Assembly (NCBI RefSeq): GCF_021462285.1
Contig: NZ_CP082787.1
Span: forward strand, 4,030,001-4,094,000
Length of the DNA stretch: 64,000 bases
Direction: 5' to 3'
Source: Serratia entomophila
GTDB taxonomy: Bacteria > Pseudomonadota > Gammaproteobacteria > Enterobacterales > Enterobacteriaceae
The position numbers and the translations under genes are program-made. The notes beneath the pieces were generated by a model. It was not told where the DNA came from and made no database searches. It saw nothing but the letters and a program-made list of their open reading frames with translations. Below, piece by piece: positions 44,668 through 54,858 of the stretch; within the stretch, counting starts at the first letter, position 1, and each line of letters begins with the position of its first letter.

Positions 44668-45870
44668 TTATGCCAGCCACTCCGGCAGATCGTTCAGGCC
44701 CATTGCCTGGCGTACCAGCTTCGGCTTGACGCCCGGCAGGCTGCCCGCCAGCCGCAGGCCAACGTCGCGCAGTAGCTTTTTGGCCGGATTGTCGCCGTCG
44801 AACAGTTCGCGGAACCCCTGCATGCCGGCCAGCATCACCGCCGCGCCATGTTTGCGGCGGCGCTCGTAGCGGCGCAGATACAGGTGCTGGCCGATGTCCT
44901 TACCCTGGCGCTGCAGGCGGCGCAGTTCGCCGATCAGCTCGGCGGCGTCCATAAAGCCCAGGTTGGCCCCTTGCCCAGCCAGCGGATGCACGGTGTGCGC
45001 CGCATCGCCGACCAGCGCCAGGCGGTGCGCGGCAAAGCTGCGCGCATAGCGCCCGGTCAGCGGGAAGGCCTGCCGTTCGCTTTCCAGGCTGCAATTGCCC
45101 AGCCGCATATCGAAAGTCATCGCCAGCTCACGGTTGAATTGCTCCGGCGCCAGCTGTTTTAACCGTTCCGCTTCTTCCGGCGCGACCGACCAGACGATCG
45201 AACTCAGATGCGGATCGCCGAACGGCAGAAACGCCAGGATGCCGTCGCCGTGAAACACCTGCCGCGCCGTCGCCAGATGCGGCTCTTCGGTGCGGATGGT
45301 GGCCACCAGCGCATGGTGGCGGTAATCCCAGAAGGTCAGCGGGATATCGGCATGCTGGCGCAGCCACGACTGGGCGCCGTCGGCGCCGATCACCAGCCGG
45401 GCGGTCAGCATGCGGCCGTCTTCCAGCGTGATGAAGGCGTCGTTTTCCCCCCAGGCCACCTGTTTCAGGGTGGCGGGAACGATCAGGCTGATATCGGACA
45501 GGCTTTCGGCGCGCCTCCACAGCGCCTGCTGGATCACCGCGTTTTCGATGATATGGCCAAGATGGCTGAAACCGCTCTCGTCGCCGCGAAAGGCAATTTT
45601 GCCGAAGCTGTCGCGATCCCACACTTCCATCGCGTTGTAAGCGCTGGCGCGCAGCTGGAGGATATCCTCCCAAACGCCGATATGCTGCAGCAGACGTTCG
45701 CTGGCGGCGTTGATGGCGGAGACGCGCAGCGCCGGCTGCTCCTGAGGCGGCGTCATGTCCGGCGGCTGACGCTCCAGCACCGCAACGCGCAGTCCGCTGC
45801 CCTGCAGGCCGCAGGCCAACGCCAGCCCCACCATACCGCCACCGGCGATAACCACGTCAAATGATTGCAT
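44668..45870 (-). CDS. ubiI: 2-octaprenylphenol C5-hydroxylase UbiI (VisC)
   Basis: The 400-residue FAD-dependent monooxygenase carries out C5 hydroxylation in ubiquinone synthesis. Visible features are the FAD-binding GGGMVGLALACGLQGSGL (about 10-27), the motif LVIGADGAQSWLR (DG) and the second FAD motif LVGDAAHTVHPLAGQGANLG. It is the last gene of the ygfB-pepP-ubiH-ubiI cluster, with an 80-base gap after ubiH. Confidence 0.96.
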   Translation of the reverse strand: MQSFDVVIAGGGMVGLALACGLQGSGLRVAVLERQPPDMTPPQEQPALRVSAINAASERLLQHIGVWEDILQLRASAYNAMEVWDRDSFGKIAFRGDESGFSHLGHIIENAVIQQALWRRAESLSDISLIVPATLKQVAWGENDAFITLEDGRMLTARLVIGADGAQSWLRQHADIPLTFWDYRHHALVATIRTEEPHLATARQVFHGDGILAFLPFGDPHLSSIVWSVAPEEAERLKQLAPEQFNRELAMTFDMRLGNCSLESERQAFPLTGRYARSFAAHRLALVGDAAHTVHPLAGQGANLGFMDAAELIGELRRLQRQGKDIGQHLYLRRYERRRKHGAAVMLAGMQGFRELFDGDNPAKKLLRDVGLRLAGSLPGVKPKLVRQAMGLNDLPEWLA

Positions 45871-45950
45871 GCTGCTCGATTTCCTTAAATAGCGCGCCGT
45901 GCAGGGGTGCGCGGCGCGGTGGGTGCAGCGGGCTGCACCCGAATGTAAGC

Positions 45951-47129
45951 CTAGCGGTCCACCCAGCCCAACGTGCGTTTGGCGAAGGCGTCACGCACCG
46001 CCGGCAGCCGATCCATCGCCATCAGCCCCAGGTTGCGGCCGACCACCAGCGGGCCGTAGCGGTTGGCGAACAGCCGGATCAGGCCGTCGGTCACGCCGAC
46101 CGTCGCCTGCCGATCGTTCTGCCTCCGTTGCTGATAACGGCTCAGCAGCGCATAGCCGCCGGCGTCTTCCCCGCCGTGCGCGGCTTCCGCCAGGGTTTCC
46201 GCCAACGACATCACGTCGCGCAGGCCGAGGTTGAAGCCCTGCCCGGCGATCGGATGCAGCGTTTGCGCGGCATTGCCCACCAGCGCCAGCCGGTGACTGA
46301 CGTGCCGGTTAGCGGTCAATAAACTGAGGGGATAGCTGTGCCGTTTGCCGGCCTTGATAATCTTGCCCAGCCGCCAGCCGAAAGCCAGCTGCAGCTCGCT
46401 GATAAAGCGCGCATCGTCCCAGGCGTCGACCTGTTCGCGCGCTTCCCGCCCATGGCACCACACCAGCGAGCTGCGGCCCTGCGCCATCGGCAACAGCGCC
46501 AGCGGCCCGTGGCGGGTAAAGCGCTCGAAGGCGCGCCCCTGCGGATCTTCTGCGGTGGTGACGTTGGCGATGGTGGCGAACTGCGGGTAGTCGCTCTGCT
46601 GCCACTGCACGTTGCAGGCCTGCGCCAGCGCCGAACGCGAACCGTCGGCCGCCACCAGCAGCTGCCCGCTGAGGCGACGGCCGTTGTCCAACAGCACCTC
46701 CGCCCGCTCGGCGCTGCGAACCACGTCAACCACCCGCGCCGGGCAGTGCAGCGTCACGCCGGGCGCCTTCGCCAGCAGCGCAAACAGCCGTTGCCCGGCG
46801 TCGTGCAGTTCGATGACCTGGCCGAGCGCCTCAACCTGATAGTCCTGCGCATGCAGGTTAACAAAACCGGCGTGGCCGCGATCGCTGACGTGCACCTGCG
46901 TGATGGGCGTGGCGCAGTCGCGCAGCGCCGGCCAAACGCCGATGCGCGTCAACTGCTGGCAGGTGCCCTGCGCCAAAGCGATGGCGCGGGCGTCAAACCC
47001 CGGGTGGCTACGATCGTCCGGCGCCGTCGCCTCAACCAGATCCACCGCCATCCGGCCCTGGGTGAGCGACGAGATAGCCAGCGCCAACGTCGCGCCCGCC
47101 ATGCCGCCGCCGACAATAATTACGCTCAT
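45951..47129 (-). CDS. ubiH: 2-octaprenyl-6-methoxyphenol hydroxylase UbiH
   Basis: This 392-residue paralogue of UbiI hydroxylates C1 of the quinone ring. It has the FAD-binding GGGMAGATLALAISSL at the N-terminus, LLVAADGSRSALAQA and LVGNAAQTLHPIAGQGFNLG. The last motif has Asn where most relatives have Asp (GNAAQ versus GDAAH), as in E. coli UbiH. It starts four bases after the pepP stop. Confidence 0.96.
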   Translation of the reverse strand: MSVIIVGGGMAGATLALAISSLTQGRMAVDLVEATAPDDRSHPGFDARAIALAQGTCQQLTRIGVWPALRDCATPITQVHVSDRGHAGFVNLHAQDYQVEALGQVIELHDAGQRLFALLAKAPGVTLHCPARVVDVVRSAERAEVLLDNGRRLSGQLLVAADGSRSALAQACNVQWQQSDYPQFATIANVTTAEDPQGRAFERFTRHGPLALLPMAQGRSSLVWCHGREAREQVDAWDDARFISELQLAFGWRLGKIIKAGKRHSYPLSLLTANRHVSHRLALVGNAAQTLHPIAGQGFNLGLRDVMSLAETLAEAAHGGEDAGGYALLSRYQQRRQNDRQATVGVTDGLIRLFANRYGPLVVGRNLGLMAMDRLPAVRDAFAKRTLGWVDR

Positions 47130-47133
47130 TCGC

Positions 47134-48447
47134 TTACCTTGCCGCCGCCATCAAGGCCTCAATGGCGTCTGCGTCTTTCACTACGCTCGCGGTCAGGTTT
47201 TCATTGCCGTCGGCGGTGATCAGAATATCGTCTTCGATGCGGATACCGATGCCGCGGTACTCCGCCGGCACGTCCGCGTCCGGCGCGATATACAGCCCCG
47301 GCTCGACGGTCAGCACCATGCCGGGCTCCAGCGTGCGATCGCGATTAGGCGTGCCGTAATGGCCGACGTCGTGCACATCCAGCCCCAGCCAGTGGCCCAG
47401 CCCGTGCATGTAGAATTGGCGGTGCGCCTGCTCGGCGAACAGCTGTTCCACCTCCCCCTTCATCACCCCCAGCTCCACCAGCCCGGCAATCATGATACGC
47501 ACCACTTCGTCGTTGACTTCACGAATGCTGATGCCCGGTTTGAACAGCGCCAGAGCGCGCAACTGCGAGGCCAAAACAATGTCGTACACCGCGCGCTGCG
47601 GCCGGCTGAATTTGCCGTTGACCGGGAAAGTGCGGGTGATGTCGCCGGCGTAGCCCTGGTACTCGCAGCCGGCGTCGATCAGCACCAGATCGCCGTCGCG
47701 CAATTCGCTTTCGTTCTCGGTGTAGTGCAGGATGCAGGCGTTTTCACCGCTGCCGACGATGGTGTTGTAAGACGGATAACGGGCGCCAAGGCGGGTGAAT
47801 TCGTGATGGATTTCCGCCTCCAGCTGATATTCGAACATGCCCGGACGGCATTTTTCCATCGCGCGGGTATGCGCCAGCGCGCTAATCTCGCCGGCACGGC
47901 GCATGATCGCCAGCTCCTCCGGCGATTTGAACAGGCGCATATCGTGCAGCCACGGCCGCCAGTCGGTCACCGTCGCCGGCGCCTGCAGGTTCTGGCGGAA
48001 CCCCTTGCGCAGCTTGTCCAGCGCGCCGAACAGGATCCGATCGGCGTATTCGTACTCGCCCTGCGCATGGTAAACCACGTCCAGCCCGTTGAGCAGCAGG
48101 TGCAACTGCTCGTTGATTTCGTCGAACGGCAGCGCGCGATCCACCCCCAGCTTCGCCGGCGCGGCCTCTTGCCCGAGGCGGCGGCCGAACCAGATTTCCG
48201 CCGTCAGATCGCGAACCCGGTTGAACAACACGCTGTGGTTATGCGTCTCGTCGCTCTTGATCAGCACCAGCACCGCCTCCGGCTCGTTGAAGCCGGTCAG
48301 ATACCAAAAGTCGCTGTTCTGACGGTAAGGATATTCCGAATCTGCACTGCGCGTCGCTTCCGGCGCAGAGAAAATAACCGCCGCGCTGGCCGGAGCCATT
48401 TTCGCCAACAGCGCCTGACGGCGGTTGTTGAATTCCTGCTGAGTCAT
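47134..48447 (-). CDS. pepP: Xaa-Pro aminopeptidase PepP
   Basis: The 437-residue manganese enzyme removes N-terminal residues before proline. The pita-bread fold shows the metal ligands: Asp in LVLIDAGCEYQGYAGDITRT (two Asp), His in YMHGLGHWLGLDVHD and Glu in VLTVEPGLYI and GIGIRIEDDIL. It lies between ygfB and ubiH as in E. coli. Confidence 0.97.
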   Translation of the reverse strand: MTQQEFNNRRQALLAKMAPASAAVIFSAPEATRSADSEYPYRQNSDFWYLTGFNEPEAVLVLIKSDETHNHSVLFNRVRDLTAEIWFGRRLGQEAAPAKLGVDRALPFDEINEQLHLLLNGLDVVYHAQGEYEYADRILFGALDKLRKGFRQNLQAPATVTDWRPWLHDMRLFKSPEELAIMRRAGEISALAHTRAMEKCRPGMFEYQLEAEIHHEFTRLGARYPSYNTIVGSGENACILHYTENESELRDGDLVLIDAGCEYQGYAGDITRTFPVNGKFSRPQRAVYDIVLASQLRALALFKPGISIREVNDEVVRIMIAGLVELGVMKGEVEQLFAEQAHRQFYMHGLGHWLGLDVHDVGHYGTPNRDRTLEPGMVLTVEPGLYIAPDADVPAEYRGIGIRIEDDILITADGNENLTASVVKDADAIEALMAAAR

Positions 48448-48509
48448 TACCTTCTCCTGAAATCAATTCATCCGCACTCACCGCTTGCGGACCGGCAACA
48501 ATATGAGGT

Positions 48510-49088
48510 TTAGTGCAGCGTCGGTTTGATGTTTTCCGGCGCCGTCGGTTTCTGGCGCGTGAATTCACCGTGGCACAGAATGGCGGCGACCCGCACATAC
48601 TCCACCACTTCTTCCAGCGACTGCTCCAGCTCTTCCTGATCTTCGTCTTCGTCGTACCCCAGTTGGGCGATATTGCGCAGATCGTCGATGGCTTCGCCCA
48701 CTTCATCCTTCACCTGGGCCAGCTTCGGCTGCATCATGCCCAATCCCAGCAGGAAGTGGTTCACCCAGCCGGCCAGCGCATCGGCGCGGTCGAATACGCT
48801 GACGATTTCGCCCTCTGGCAACAGCAGCTGGAACATGAACTCGTCGTCTTCCAGGGTTTCTTTTGTCATTTCATACAGTTGCTGCAGCGGCTGGCTCAGC
48901 GTCTGCGGGAAGGCCACGCCTTCGTTGGTCAGATCGTGCACCAGCGCCTGCCAGCCGGCGTCACGGCTGCCGCCGCACAGCAGGCCGCTGATCAAACCGT
49001 GCATTTCTGCCGCAGTCAGCGCTACCGCCTGCTGATTGAGGGCAACGGTCAAAGATTGGTAACTTGGAAATGTATTCTGTATAGACAT
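48510..49088 (-). CDS. ygfB: UPF0149 family protein YgfB
   Basis: The protein has 192 residues from the second ATG (49088, [12 protein letters not shown]). This acidic, all-helical UPF0149 protein shows [17 protein letters not shown] and the acidic C-terminal patch [12 protein letters not shown]. In Pseudomonas a YgfB protein modulates beta-lactamase control; its role in enterobacteria is unclear. It is the first gene of the ygfB-pepP-ubiH-ubiI unit and is divergent from zapA. Confidence 0.93.
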   Translation of the reverse strand: MSIQNTFPSYQSLTVALNQQAVALTAAEMHGLISGLLCGGSRDAGWQALVHDLTNEGVAFPQTLSQPLQQLYEMTKETLEDDEFMFQLLLPEGEIVSVFDRADALAGWVNHFLLGLGMMQPKLAQVKDEVGEAIDDLRNIAQLGYDEDEDQEELEQSLEEVVEYVRVAAILCHGEFTRQKPTAPENIKPTLH

Positions 49089-49408
49089 GCGCATTCGTCA
49101 TCGTTGGCAGGATAAGTTCGTGTTATGCTACCACCAAGGTCCGTCGCTATACCAGATAAGCGCGACACCTCAGTGGCTAGTTATAATCGTGATGTGGCAG
49201 GTTTCACACTGCGCCGGCGAGGGGCAAGATGGCGGTAAATACGCATTTTGAAACCCTTTTTTGACTGGTAATGTCTGTCACAGTAGATTACAACCAGGTA
49301 CTGAAAAAGGGGTTGTATCTTGGTACCGAGGTATATATAGTGGCGCCCGCTTTGACGGCCCGGCAAGGGCAAACCGGAGCTGGCGCGAAATTTAGGCAGG
49401 AAGGTGGC
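49089..49408. promoter_or_regulatory. ygfB/zapA divergent intergenic region
   Basis: These 320 bases hold the divergent promoters. No gene is supported; open frames on both strands are short and unrelated to known families. Confidence 0.5.
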
Positions 49409-49738
49409 ATGTCTGCACAACCGGTAGATATTCAAATTTTTGGCCGCTCGTTAAGAGTCAATTGCCCGCCAGAACAACAAGATGCGTTGAACATGGCGGC
49501 GGACGATCTTAACCAACGGTTGCAAGATCTTAAAGTTCGCACTAGAGTCACAAATACTGAGCAGCTGGTTTTTATCGCGGCATTGAACGTTTGTCACGAA
49601 CTTGCTCAAGAACGGTTGAAAACCCGTGATTATGCGTCCAATATGGAACAACGCATTCGTATGCTGCAACAGACCATTGAACAGGCATTGCTTGAACAGG
49701 GTCGCATCTCTGAACGTCAGGATGCACAATTCGAATAA
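49409..49738 (+). CDS. zapA: Cell division protein ZapA
   Basis: The protein has 109 residues from the ATG at 49409 (AGGAAGG upstream). ZapA cross-links FtsZ filaments at the division ring. The N-terminal globular domain ([20 protein letters not shown]) is followed by a long helix for dimerisation ([19 protein letters not shown]). The zapA-ssrS-fau order is conserved. Confidence 0.96.
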   Translation: MSAQPVDIQIFGRSLRVNCPPEQQDALNMAADDLNQRLQDLKVRTRVTNTEQLVFIAALNVCHELAQERLKTRDYASNMEQRIRMLQQTIEQALLEQGRISERQDAQFE

Positions 49739-49780
49739 CTTAAGTTGTTGAAAGCTAAAATTTTCAGCAGCGAGTACAAA

Positions 49781-49962
49781 ATTTCTCTGAGATGTTCGCC
49801 AGCGGGCCAGTCCCCTGAGCCGATATTTAGTACCAACAGAATGTGATGATCCGCGATCGGTGTGCATGCTCGGCCCGCCGAGAAGCCTTAAGATTGCGAC
49901 AGCACGTTCACCTTGAACCATGGGTTCAAGGGTTACAGCCTGCGACGGCATCTCGGAGATTC
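49781..49962 (+). ncRNA. ssrS: 6S RNA
   Basis: The sequence runs from ATTTCTCTGAGATGTTCGCC to CATCTCGGAGATTC. Its ends pair (CTCTGAGATG with CATCTCGGAG) and it has the diagnostic conserved stretches GCGGGCCAGTCCCCTGAGCC and CACCTTGAACC...GGGTTCAAGGGTTACAGCC. It mimics an open promoter and sequesters sigma-70 RNA polymerase in stationary phase. It lies between zapA and fau as in E. coli. Confidence 0.97.
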
Positions 49963-50017
49963 CCCATTCTCAGCGGTTTATGTGTGCTGCACGGCCACAT
50001 TGAGCAAGCCTGACACC

Positions 50018-50626
50018 ATGTCTTTTCAACCTCGGTTTTCCCAACAGCGCCAACGCATTCGCCAGCAAATTCGCCAGCGCCGACGCGAACTTACGCCCGA
50101 ACAGCAGTATCTTGCCGCCCAAAAAATTGCCGCGCGCGTCGCCACGCATCCGCGAATTGCGGCGGCGCAAAACGTTGCGGTGTTTTTGTCGTTCGACGGC
50201 GAGCTCGATACCGCCCCGCTGATCGAGCGGCTGTGGCGATTAGGCAAACGGGTTTACCTGCCGGTGCTTCACCCTTTCAGCCCGGGCCATCTGCTGTTCC
50301 TGCGCTATACCCCGCATACCCCGCTGGCGCCCAACCGTTTCGGTATTCTGGAACCGCGGCTCGACGTGCGCCAGGTACTGCCGCTTGGTGCGCTGGAGGT
50401 GGTATTGGCGCCGCTGGTCGCCTTCGACGACGCAGGCCAAAGGCTGGGGATGGGCGGCGGCTTTTACGACCGCACCTTGCAGAACTGGCAACGCGGCGGC
50501 CCCTATCCCATCGGGCTGGCCCACGACTGCCAGCAGGTGGAACGCCTGCCGACCGAACGCTGGGATATTCCGCTGCCGGAGATCCTGACCCCGTCGCGCG
50601 GCTGGGCATGGCCTGGCGTTGAATAG
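50018..50626 (+). CDS. fau: 5-formyltetrahydrofolate cyclo-ligase
   Basis: The protein has 202 residues from the ATG at 50018; the longer frame runs back into ssrS. The enzyme converts 5-formyl-THF to methenyl-THF with ATP. Motifs include FDGELDTAPLIERLW, VYLPVLHP and the ATP/Mg site LVAFDDAGQRLGMGGGFYDRTL. It is co-transcribed downstream of 6S RNA. Confidence 0.95.
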   Translation: MSFQPRFSQQRQRIRQQIRQRRRELTPEQQYLAAQKIAARVATHPRIAAAQNVAVFLSFDGELDTAPLIERLWRLGKRVYLPVLHPFSPGHLLFLRYTPHTPLAPNRFGILEPRLDVRQVLPLGALEVVLAPLVAFDDAGQRLGMGGGFYDRTLQNWQRGGPYPIGLAHDCQQVERLPTERWDIPLPEILTPSRGWAWPGVE

Positions 50627-50627
50627 C

Positions 50628-50654
50628 AAAAAGGCCGGAGGATCCGGCCTTTTT
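50628..50654. terminator. Bidirectional terminator between fau and serA
   Basis: AAAAAGGCCGG pairs with CCGGCCTTTTT around a five-base loop. It ends both convergent genes. Confidence 0.92.
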
Positions 50655-50673
50655 CATGCGTACGCTTGCGCTA

Positions 50674-51912
50674 TCAGAGCAACAGGCGAGCGCGGATGGT
50701 GCCGTCGATGGCCTTCATGCGCTGCAGCGCGGCGTCGGCGCGTTCGGTTTCCGCTTCGACGTCGATCACCACATAGCCGATTTCCGGGCCGGTTTGCAGG
50801 TACTGCGCGGCGATGTTAACCCCTTCTTCGGCGAAGATCTGGTTAATCTGCGTCAGCACGCCTGGGCGGTTTTCGTGGATATGCAGCAGGCGGCTGGCGT
50901 TAGGGCCATGCGCCGGCAGCGAGACTTCCGGGAAGTTGACCGCCGAGAGGGTCGAACCGTTGTCGGAGTATTTGGCCAGCTTGCCGGCCACTTCGTCGCC
51001 GATGTTCTCCTGCGCTTCCTGGGTGGAGCCGCCGATGTGCGGCGTCAGCAGCACGTTGTCGAACTCGCACAGCGGCGAGTTGAACGGATCGCTGTTGGTC
51101 GCCGGCTCTTCCGGGAAGACGTCGATCGCCGCCCCGGCCAGGTGATTGCTGGCCAGCGCGTTGCACAGCGCGGGGATATCCACCACGGTGCCGCGCGAGG
51201 CGTTGATCAGAATAGCGCCCGGCTTCATCAGCGCCAGCTCTTCCGCGCCCATCATATTCTTGGTCGACAGGGTTTCCGGCACGTGCAGCGTCACCACGTC
51301 GCTCATGTTGAGCAGATCGGACAGATGGCGCACCTGCTGAGCATTGCCCAGCGGCAGCTTGTTCTCGATGTCGTAGAAGAACACCTTCATGCCCAGGCCT
51401 TCCGCCAGAATGCCCAGCTGGGTGCCGATATGGCCGTAGCCGATAATGCCCAGCTTCTTGCCGCGCGCTTCATATGAGCCGACGGCCAGTTTGTGCCACA
51501 CGCCGCGGTGCGCCTTGGCGTTGGCGGCCGGAATGCCGCGCAGCATCAACAGCAGCTCGCCCAGCACCATTTCGGCCACGGATCGGGTATTGGAGAATGG
51601 CGCGTTAAACACCGGAATGCCGCGTTTGGTCGCCGCTTTCAATTCAACCTGGTTGGTGCCGATGCAGAAACAACCCACCGCAACCAGTTTCTCTGCGGCG
51701 GCGAAAACCTCTTCGGTCAGATGCGTGCGCGATCGGATGCCGACGAAGTGCGCATCGCGGATGGATGCCTTGAGCGATTCGGTGTCTAACGCACCTTTAT
51801 GGTATTCAATGTTGGTATAACCGGCGGCACGTAAGTTATCTACCGTGCTCTGATGAACCCCTTCCACCAACAGGAATTTAATCCTGTCTTTCTCCAATGA
51901 TACTTTTGCCAT
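50674..51912 (-). CDS. serA: D-3-phosphoglycerate dehydrogenase
   Basis: The 412-residue enzyme makes the first step of serine synthesis. The NAD-binding site is KLGIIGYGHIGTQLGILAE and the catalytic His is in LTPHIGGSTQEAQENIG. A C-terminal ACT domain (about 335-412, HENRPGVLTQINQIFAEEGV) binds serine for feedback inhibition. The gene is 292 bases downstream of rpiA. Confidence 0.97.
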   Translation of the reverse strand: MAKVSLEKDRIKFLLVEGVHQSTVDNLRAAGYTNIEYHKGALDTESLKASIRDAHFVGIRSRTHLTEEVFAAAEKLVAVGCFCIGTNQVELKAATKRGIPVFNAPFSNTRSVAEMVLGELLLMLRGIPAANAKAHRGVWHKLAVGSYEARGKKLGIIGYGHIGTQLGILAEGLGMKVFFYDIENKLPLGNAQQVRHLSDLLNMSDVVTLHVPETLSTKNMMGAEELALMKPGAILINASRGTVVDIPALCNALASNHLAGAAIDVFPEEPATNSDPFNSPLCEFDNVLLTPHIGGSTQEAQENIGDEVAGKLAKYSDNGSTLSAVNFPEVSLPAHGPNASRLLHIHENRPGVLTQINQIFAEEGVNIAAQYLQTGPEIGYVVIDVEAETERADAALQRMKAIDGTIRARLLL

Positions 51913-52204
51913 TTACCCGACCCTATGTTCAGACTTCAGAAGCGGCTGTTGTGAAACAGCACCCATCCAACATAACAAAAATAACGCGGTCGGCAATACA
52001 AACGATTGCCTGCCCGGCAGTACAAGGCTCAAGGTTGCTAACGGTTTCTGGCAGAAAATGCCACAGGGAAAGATTTCGACAGAAGCTTTAGGGAGCCAGC
52101 GTCAGTAATGTGACATAAGTCACCAAATTTGGCGCATTCGAGAAAAGATGTTTTAGCCAGTGAATTATGCGGCCGGGAAGCCCCCCCAGGCCGCAGGCGG
52201 TGAT
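51913..52204. promoter_or_regulatory. rpiA-serA intergenic region
   Basis: These 292 bases hold the end of the rpiA transcript (stem GCGGCC/GGCCGC at 52169-52194, without a T-run) and the serA promoter. In E. coli this promoter responds to Lrp. No gene is seen. Confidence 0.5.
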
Positions 52205-52861
52205 TTATTCTACGACCTTCACGCCCTCCGGCGTACCGACCAGCGCCACGTCCGCGCCGCGGTTGGCGAACAGGCCGACGGTGACCACACCGGCGATGCC
52301 GTTGATTTTGTTCTCCAGCGCCACCGCGTCGGTGATGCTCAGGTTATGCACGTCGAGGATCACGTTGCCGTTGTCGGTCACGACGTTCTGGCGATACTCC
52401 GGCAGACCGCCCAGCTTCACCAGCTCGCGCGCTACGTAAGAGCGGGCCATCGGGATCACTTCCACCGGCAGCGGGAATTTGCCCAGCACGTCCACCTGCT
52501 TGGAGGAATCGACGATGCAGATGAACTTGCGCGCGATGGCGGCGATGATCTTTTCACGCGTCAGGGCTGCGCCGCCGCCTTTGATCATCTGCATATGGGC
52601 GTTGATTTCGTCCGCGCCGTCGACGTAGATATCCAGCGAGTCCACTTCGTTGCTGTCGAACACGTGAATGCCGAGGCTTTTCAGCTTGGCGGTGGAGGCG
52701 TCGGAACTGGATACCGCGCCCTCGATCTGATGCTTGATGGAGCCCAGCGCATCAATAAAATGGGCGGCGGTCGAACCGGTGCCCACCCCGACGATGGTGC
52801 CCGGCGTCACGTACTCCAGCGCCGCCCAGCCAACCGCTTTTTTCAGTTCATCCTGCGTCAT
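52205..52861 (-). CDS. rpiA: Ribose-5-phosphate isomerase A
   Basis: The protein has 218 residues from the ATG at 52861. It interconverts ribose-5-phosphate and ribulose-5-phosphate. Visible motifs are [16 protein letters not shown] (phosphate binding), [20 protein letters not shown] with the catalytic acid, and [13 protein letters not shown]. It is divergent from argP. Confidence 0.97.
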   Translation of the reverse strand: MTQDELKKAVGWAALEYVTPGTIVGVGTGSTAAHFIDALGSIKHQIEGAVSSSDASTAKLKSLGIHVFDSNEVDSLDIYVDGADEINAHMQMIKGGGAALTREKIIAAIARKFICIVDSSKQVDVLGKFPLPVEVIPMARSYVARELVKLGGLPEYRQNVVTDNGNVILDVHNLSITDAVALENKINGIAGVVTVGLFANRGADVALVGTPEGVKVVE

Positions 52862-53065
52862 AATATGTCCATTGCCTATGTACGAAAACCTGTGCGTATT
52901 ATAGGGTAAAACGCGATTTTTCACTCAGGCAGGATCACACTTCTTCACCCTGAGCCGCATTTTTAGCCGCGCCGCGGCCAGATGACCGCGTGATTTTTAC
53001 ACCTGCGCAACCTGCAAAATGTGGCATAGTGCCGGTATCAATTTAATTTAAGGGATATCTTTCCG

Positions 53066-53959
53066 ATGAAACGCCCAGACTATCGAACGCTGCAAGCGCT
53101 GGACGCGGTGATCCGTGAGCGCGGCTTTGAGCGCGCTGCACAAAAACTCTGCATCACGCAATCGGCGGTATCCCAACGCATCAAACAGCTGGAAAACCTG
53201 TTCGGCCAACCGCTGCTGGTGCGCACCGTGCCGCCGCGCCCCACCGAGCAGGGGCAAAAATTGCTGGCGCTGCTGCATCAGGTTGAGCTGCTGGAAGAAG
53301 AGTGGCTGGGCAACGACACCGGCGTGGATACCCCGCTGCTGCTGTCGCTGGCGGTCAACGCCGACAGCCTGGCGACCTGGCTGCTGCCGGCGCTGAAGCC
53401 GGTGCTGGCCGACTCGCCGATCCGCCTGAATATGCAGGTGGAAGACGAAACGCGCACCCAGGAACGGCTGCGCCGCGGCGAAGTGGTGGGGGCGGTGAGT
53501 ATTCAGCCGCAGCCACTGCCGAGTTGCCTGGTGGATCAATTGGGCGCGCTGGACTACCTGTTCGTCGCCTCGAAAAGCTTCGCCGAGCGCTATTTCCCGA
53601 ACGGCGTCACCCGCTCTGCGCTGTTGAAGGCGCCGGCGGTGGCGTTCGATCATCTCGACGATATGCATCAGGCGTTCCTGCAGCAGAACTTCGATTTGTC
53701 GCCGGGCAGCGTGCCCTGCCACATCGTGAATTCGTCGGAAGCCTTCGTGCAGCTGGCCCGCCAGGGCACCACCTGCTGTATGATCCCGCATCTGCAGATT
53801 GAAAAAGAGCTGGAGTCGGGGGAACTGATCGACCTGACGCCGGGGTTGTACCAGCGCCGCATGCTGTACTGGCACCGCTTTGCGCCGGAGAGCCGCATGA
53901 TGCGCAAAGTGACCGACGCGCTGTTGGCGCACGGCCGCCAGGTGCTGCGCCAGGATTAA
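53066..53959 (+). CDS. argP: LysR-family regulator ArgP (IciA)
   Basis: The 297-residue regulator has an N-terminal helix-turn-helix ([20 protein letters not shown]) and a LysR effector domain binding lysine or arginine. ArgP activates argO and several lysine-pathway genes. The target argO is encoded 1 kb downstream, separated by yggE, as in E. coli. A strong terminator follows. Confidence 0.96.
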   Translation: MKRPDYRTLQALDAVIRERGFERAAQKLCITQSAVSQRIKQLENLFGQPLLVRTVPPRPTEQGQKLLALLHQVELLEEEWLGNDTGVDTPLLLSLAVNADSLATWLLPALKPVLADSPIRLNMQVEDETRTQERLRRGEVVGAVSIQPQPLPSCLVDQLGALDYLFVASKSFAERYFPNGVTRSALLKAPAVAFDHLDDMHQAFLQQNFDLSPGSVPCHIVNSSEAFVQLARQGTTCCMIPHLQIEKELESGELIDLTPGLYQRRMLYWHRFAPESRMMRKVTDALLAHGRQVLRQD

Positions 53960-53962
53960 ACG

Positions 53963-53990
53963 AAAAAGGTTCGCCGCGGCGAACCTTTTT
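53963..53990. terminator. Bidirectional terminator between argP and yggE
   Basis: AAAAAGGTTCGCC pairs with GGCGAACCTTTTT, a symmetric hairpin with A and T runs on both sides. Confidence 0.92.
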
Positions 53991-54009
53991 AATTGCCGCT
54001 GACCCGCCG

Positions 54010-54741
54010 TTACTGTGCGGCGTTGCGCTGCAGTTCGAACACCACATCCACCTGATCGTCGAAGTGAATGCTTTGCTGTTCATAGGTTTGCGCCACATCG
54101 CTTTCCGCCGCCGCGCCCGCGGCCTTGTACATCCGCGCCACCGGCATCGGCTGGTAGTTGGCGACATGATAGCGAATGCTGTATACCGGCCCCAGCTTGG
54201 CGTTGAAGCCTTTGGCCAGTGAAGCGGCCTGCTGGGTGGCGTTTTCGATGGCCTTCTGGCGCGCCTGCTCGCGGTAGACGTCCGGCTTGGCGACGCCCAG
54301 CTCAACCGCGCGGATCTCGTTCAAACCGGATTTCAGCGCGCCGTCCAGCAGCTCATTCAGCTTGTCCAACTGGCGCAGCGTCACCTGCACCTGGCGCACC
54401 GCGCGATAACCTTTCAACACCGATTCGCCGGTTTTCAGGTAATCGTATTCCGGCTGAGTACGCAGGTTGGCGGCGCTGATGTCTTTCTTCTCGATGTTAT
54501 TTTTCTGCAGGAAATCGAAGTATTGCGCCACGCGCTCATCCACCTGCTTTTTCGCCTGCGCGGCGTCTTTGGAAGACACGCTGACTTCGATCGCCAGGGT
54601 GGCGATGTCCGGCGTAGCGTCGACGCTGGAGGTGCCTGACGTGACCACGTGCGGGCCTTCCGGCACTTCGGCCGCCTGCAGCGCCAAAGGTAACGTCCCT
54701 AATCCAACCATTGCGGCCATAGCCAATGCTTTAAGCTTCAC
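54010..54741 (-). CDS. yggE: SIMPL-domain periplasmic protein YggE
   Basis: The 243-residue protein has a signal peptide of about 24 residues (MKLKALAMAAMVGLGTLPLA). The SIMPL (DUF541) domain follows, with TSGTSSVDATPDIATLAIEV and GYRAVRQVQVTL. YggE lowers oxidative stress in E. coli by an unknown route. It lies between argP and argO, the conserved order. Confidence 0.93.
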   Translation of the reverse strand: MKLKALAMAAMVGLGTLPLALQAAEVPEGPHVVTSGTSSVDATPDIATLAIEVSVSSKDAAQAKKQVDERVAQYFDFLQKNNIEKKDISAANLRTQPEYDYLKTGESVLKGYRAVRQVQVTLRQLDKLNELLDGALKSGLNEIRAVELGVAKPDVYREQARQKAIENATQQAASLAKGFNAKLGPVYSIRYHVANYQPMPVARMYKAAGAAAESDVAQTYEQQSIHFDDQVDVVFELQRNAAQ

Positions 54742-54858
54742 AGTGTCTCCTTATGAGGGCTGTCTCTGATTACCGGCCCCCCAGTGAGAACGGCCGGTTC
54801 CTTGGCATAAAACCTAGCATATCGCGCGGTGATTTAAATTCGGATTAGTGACAAATTC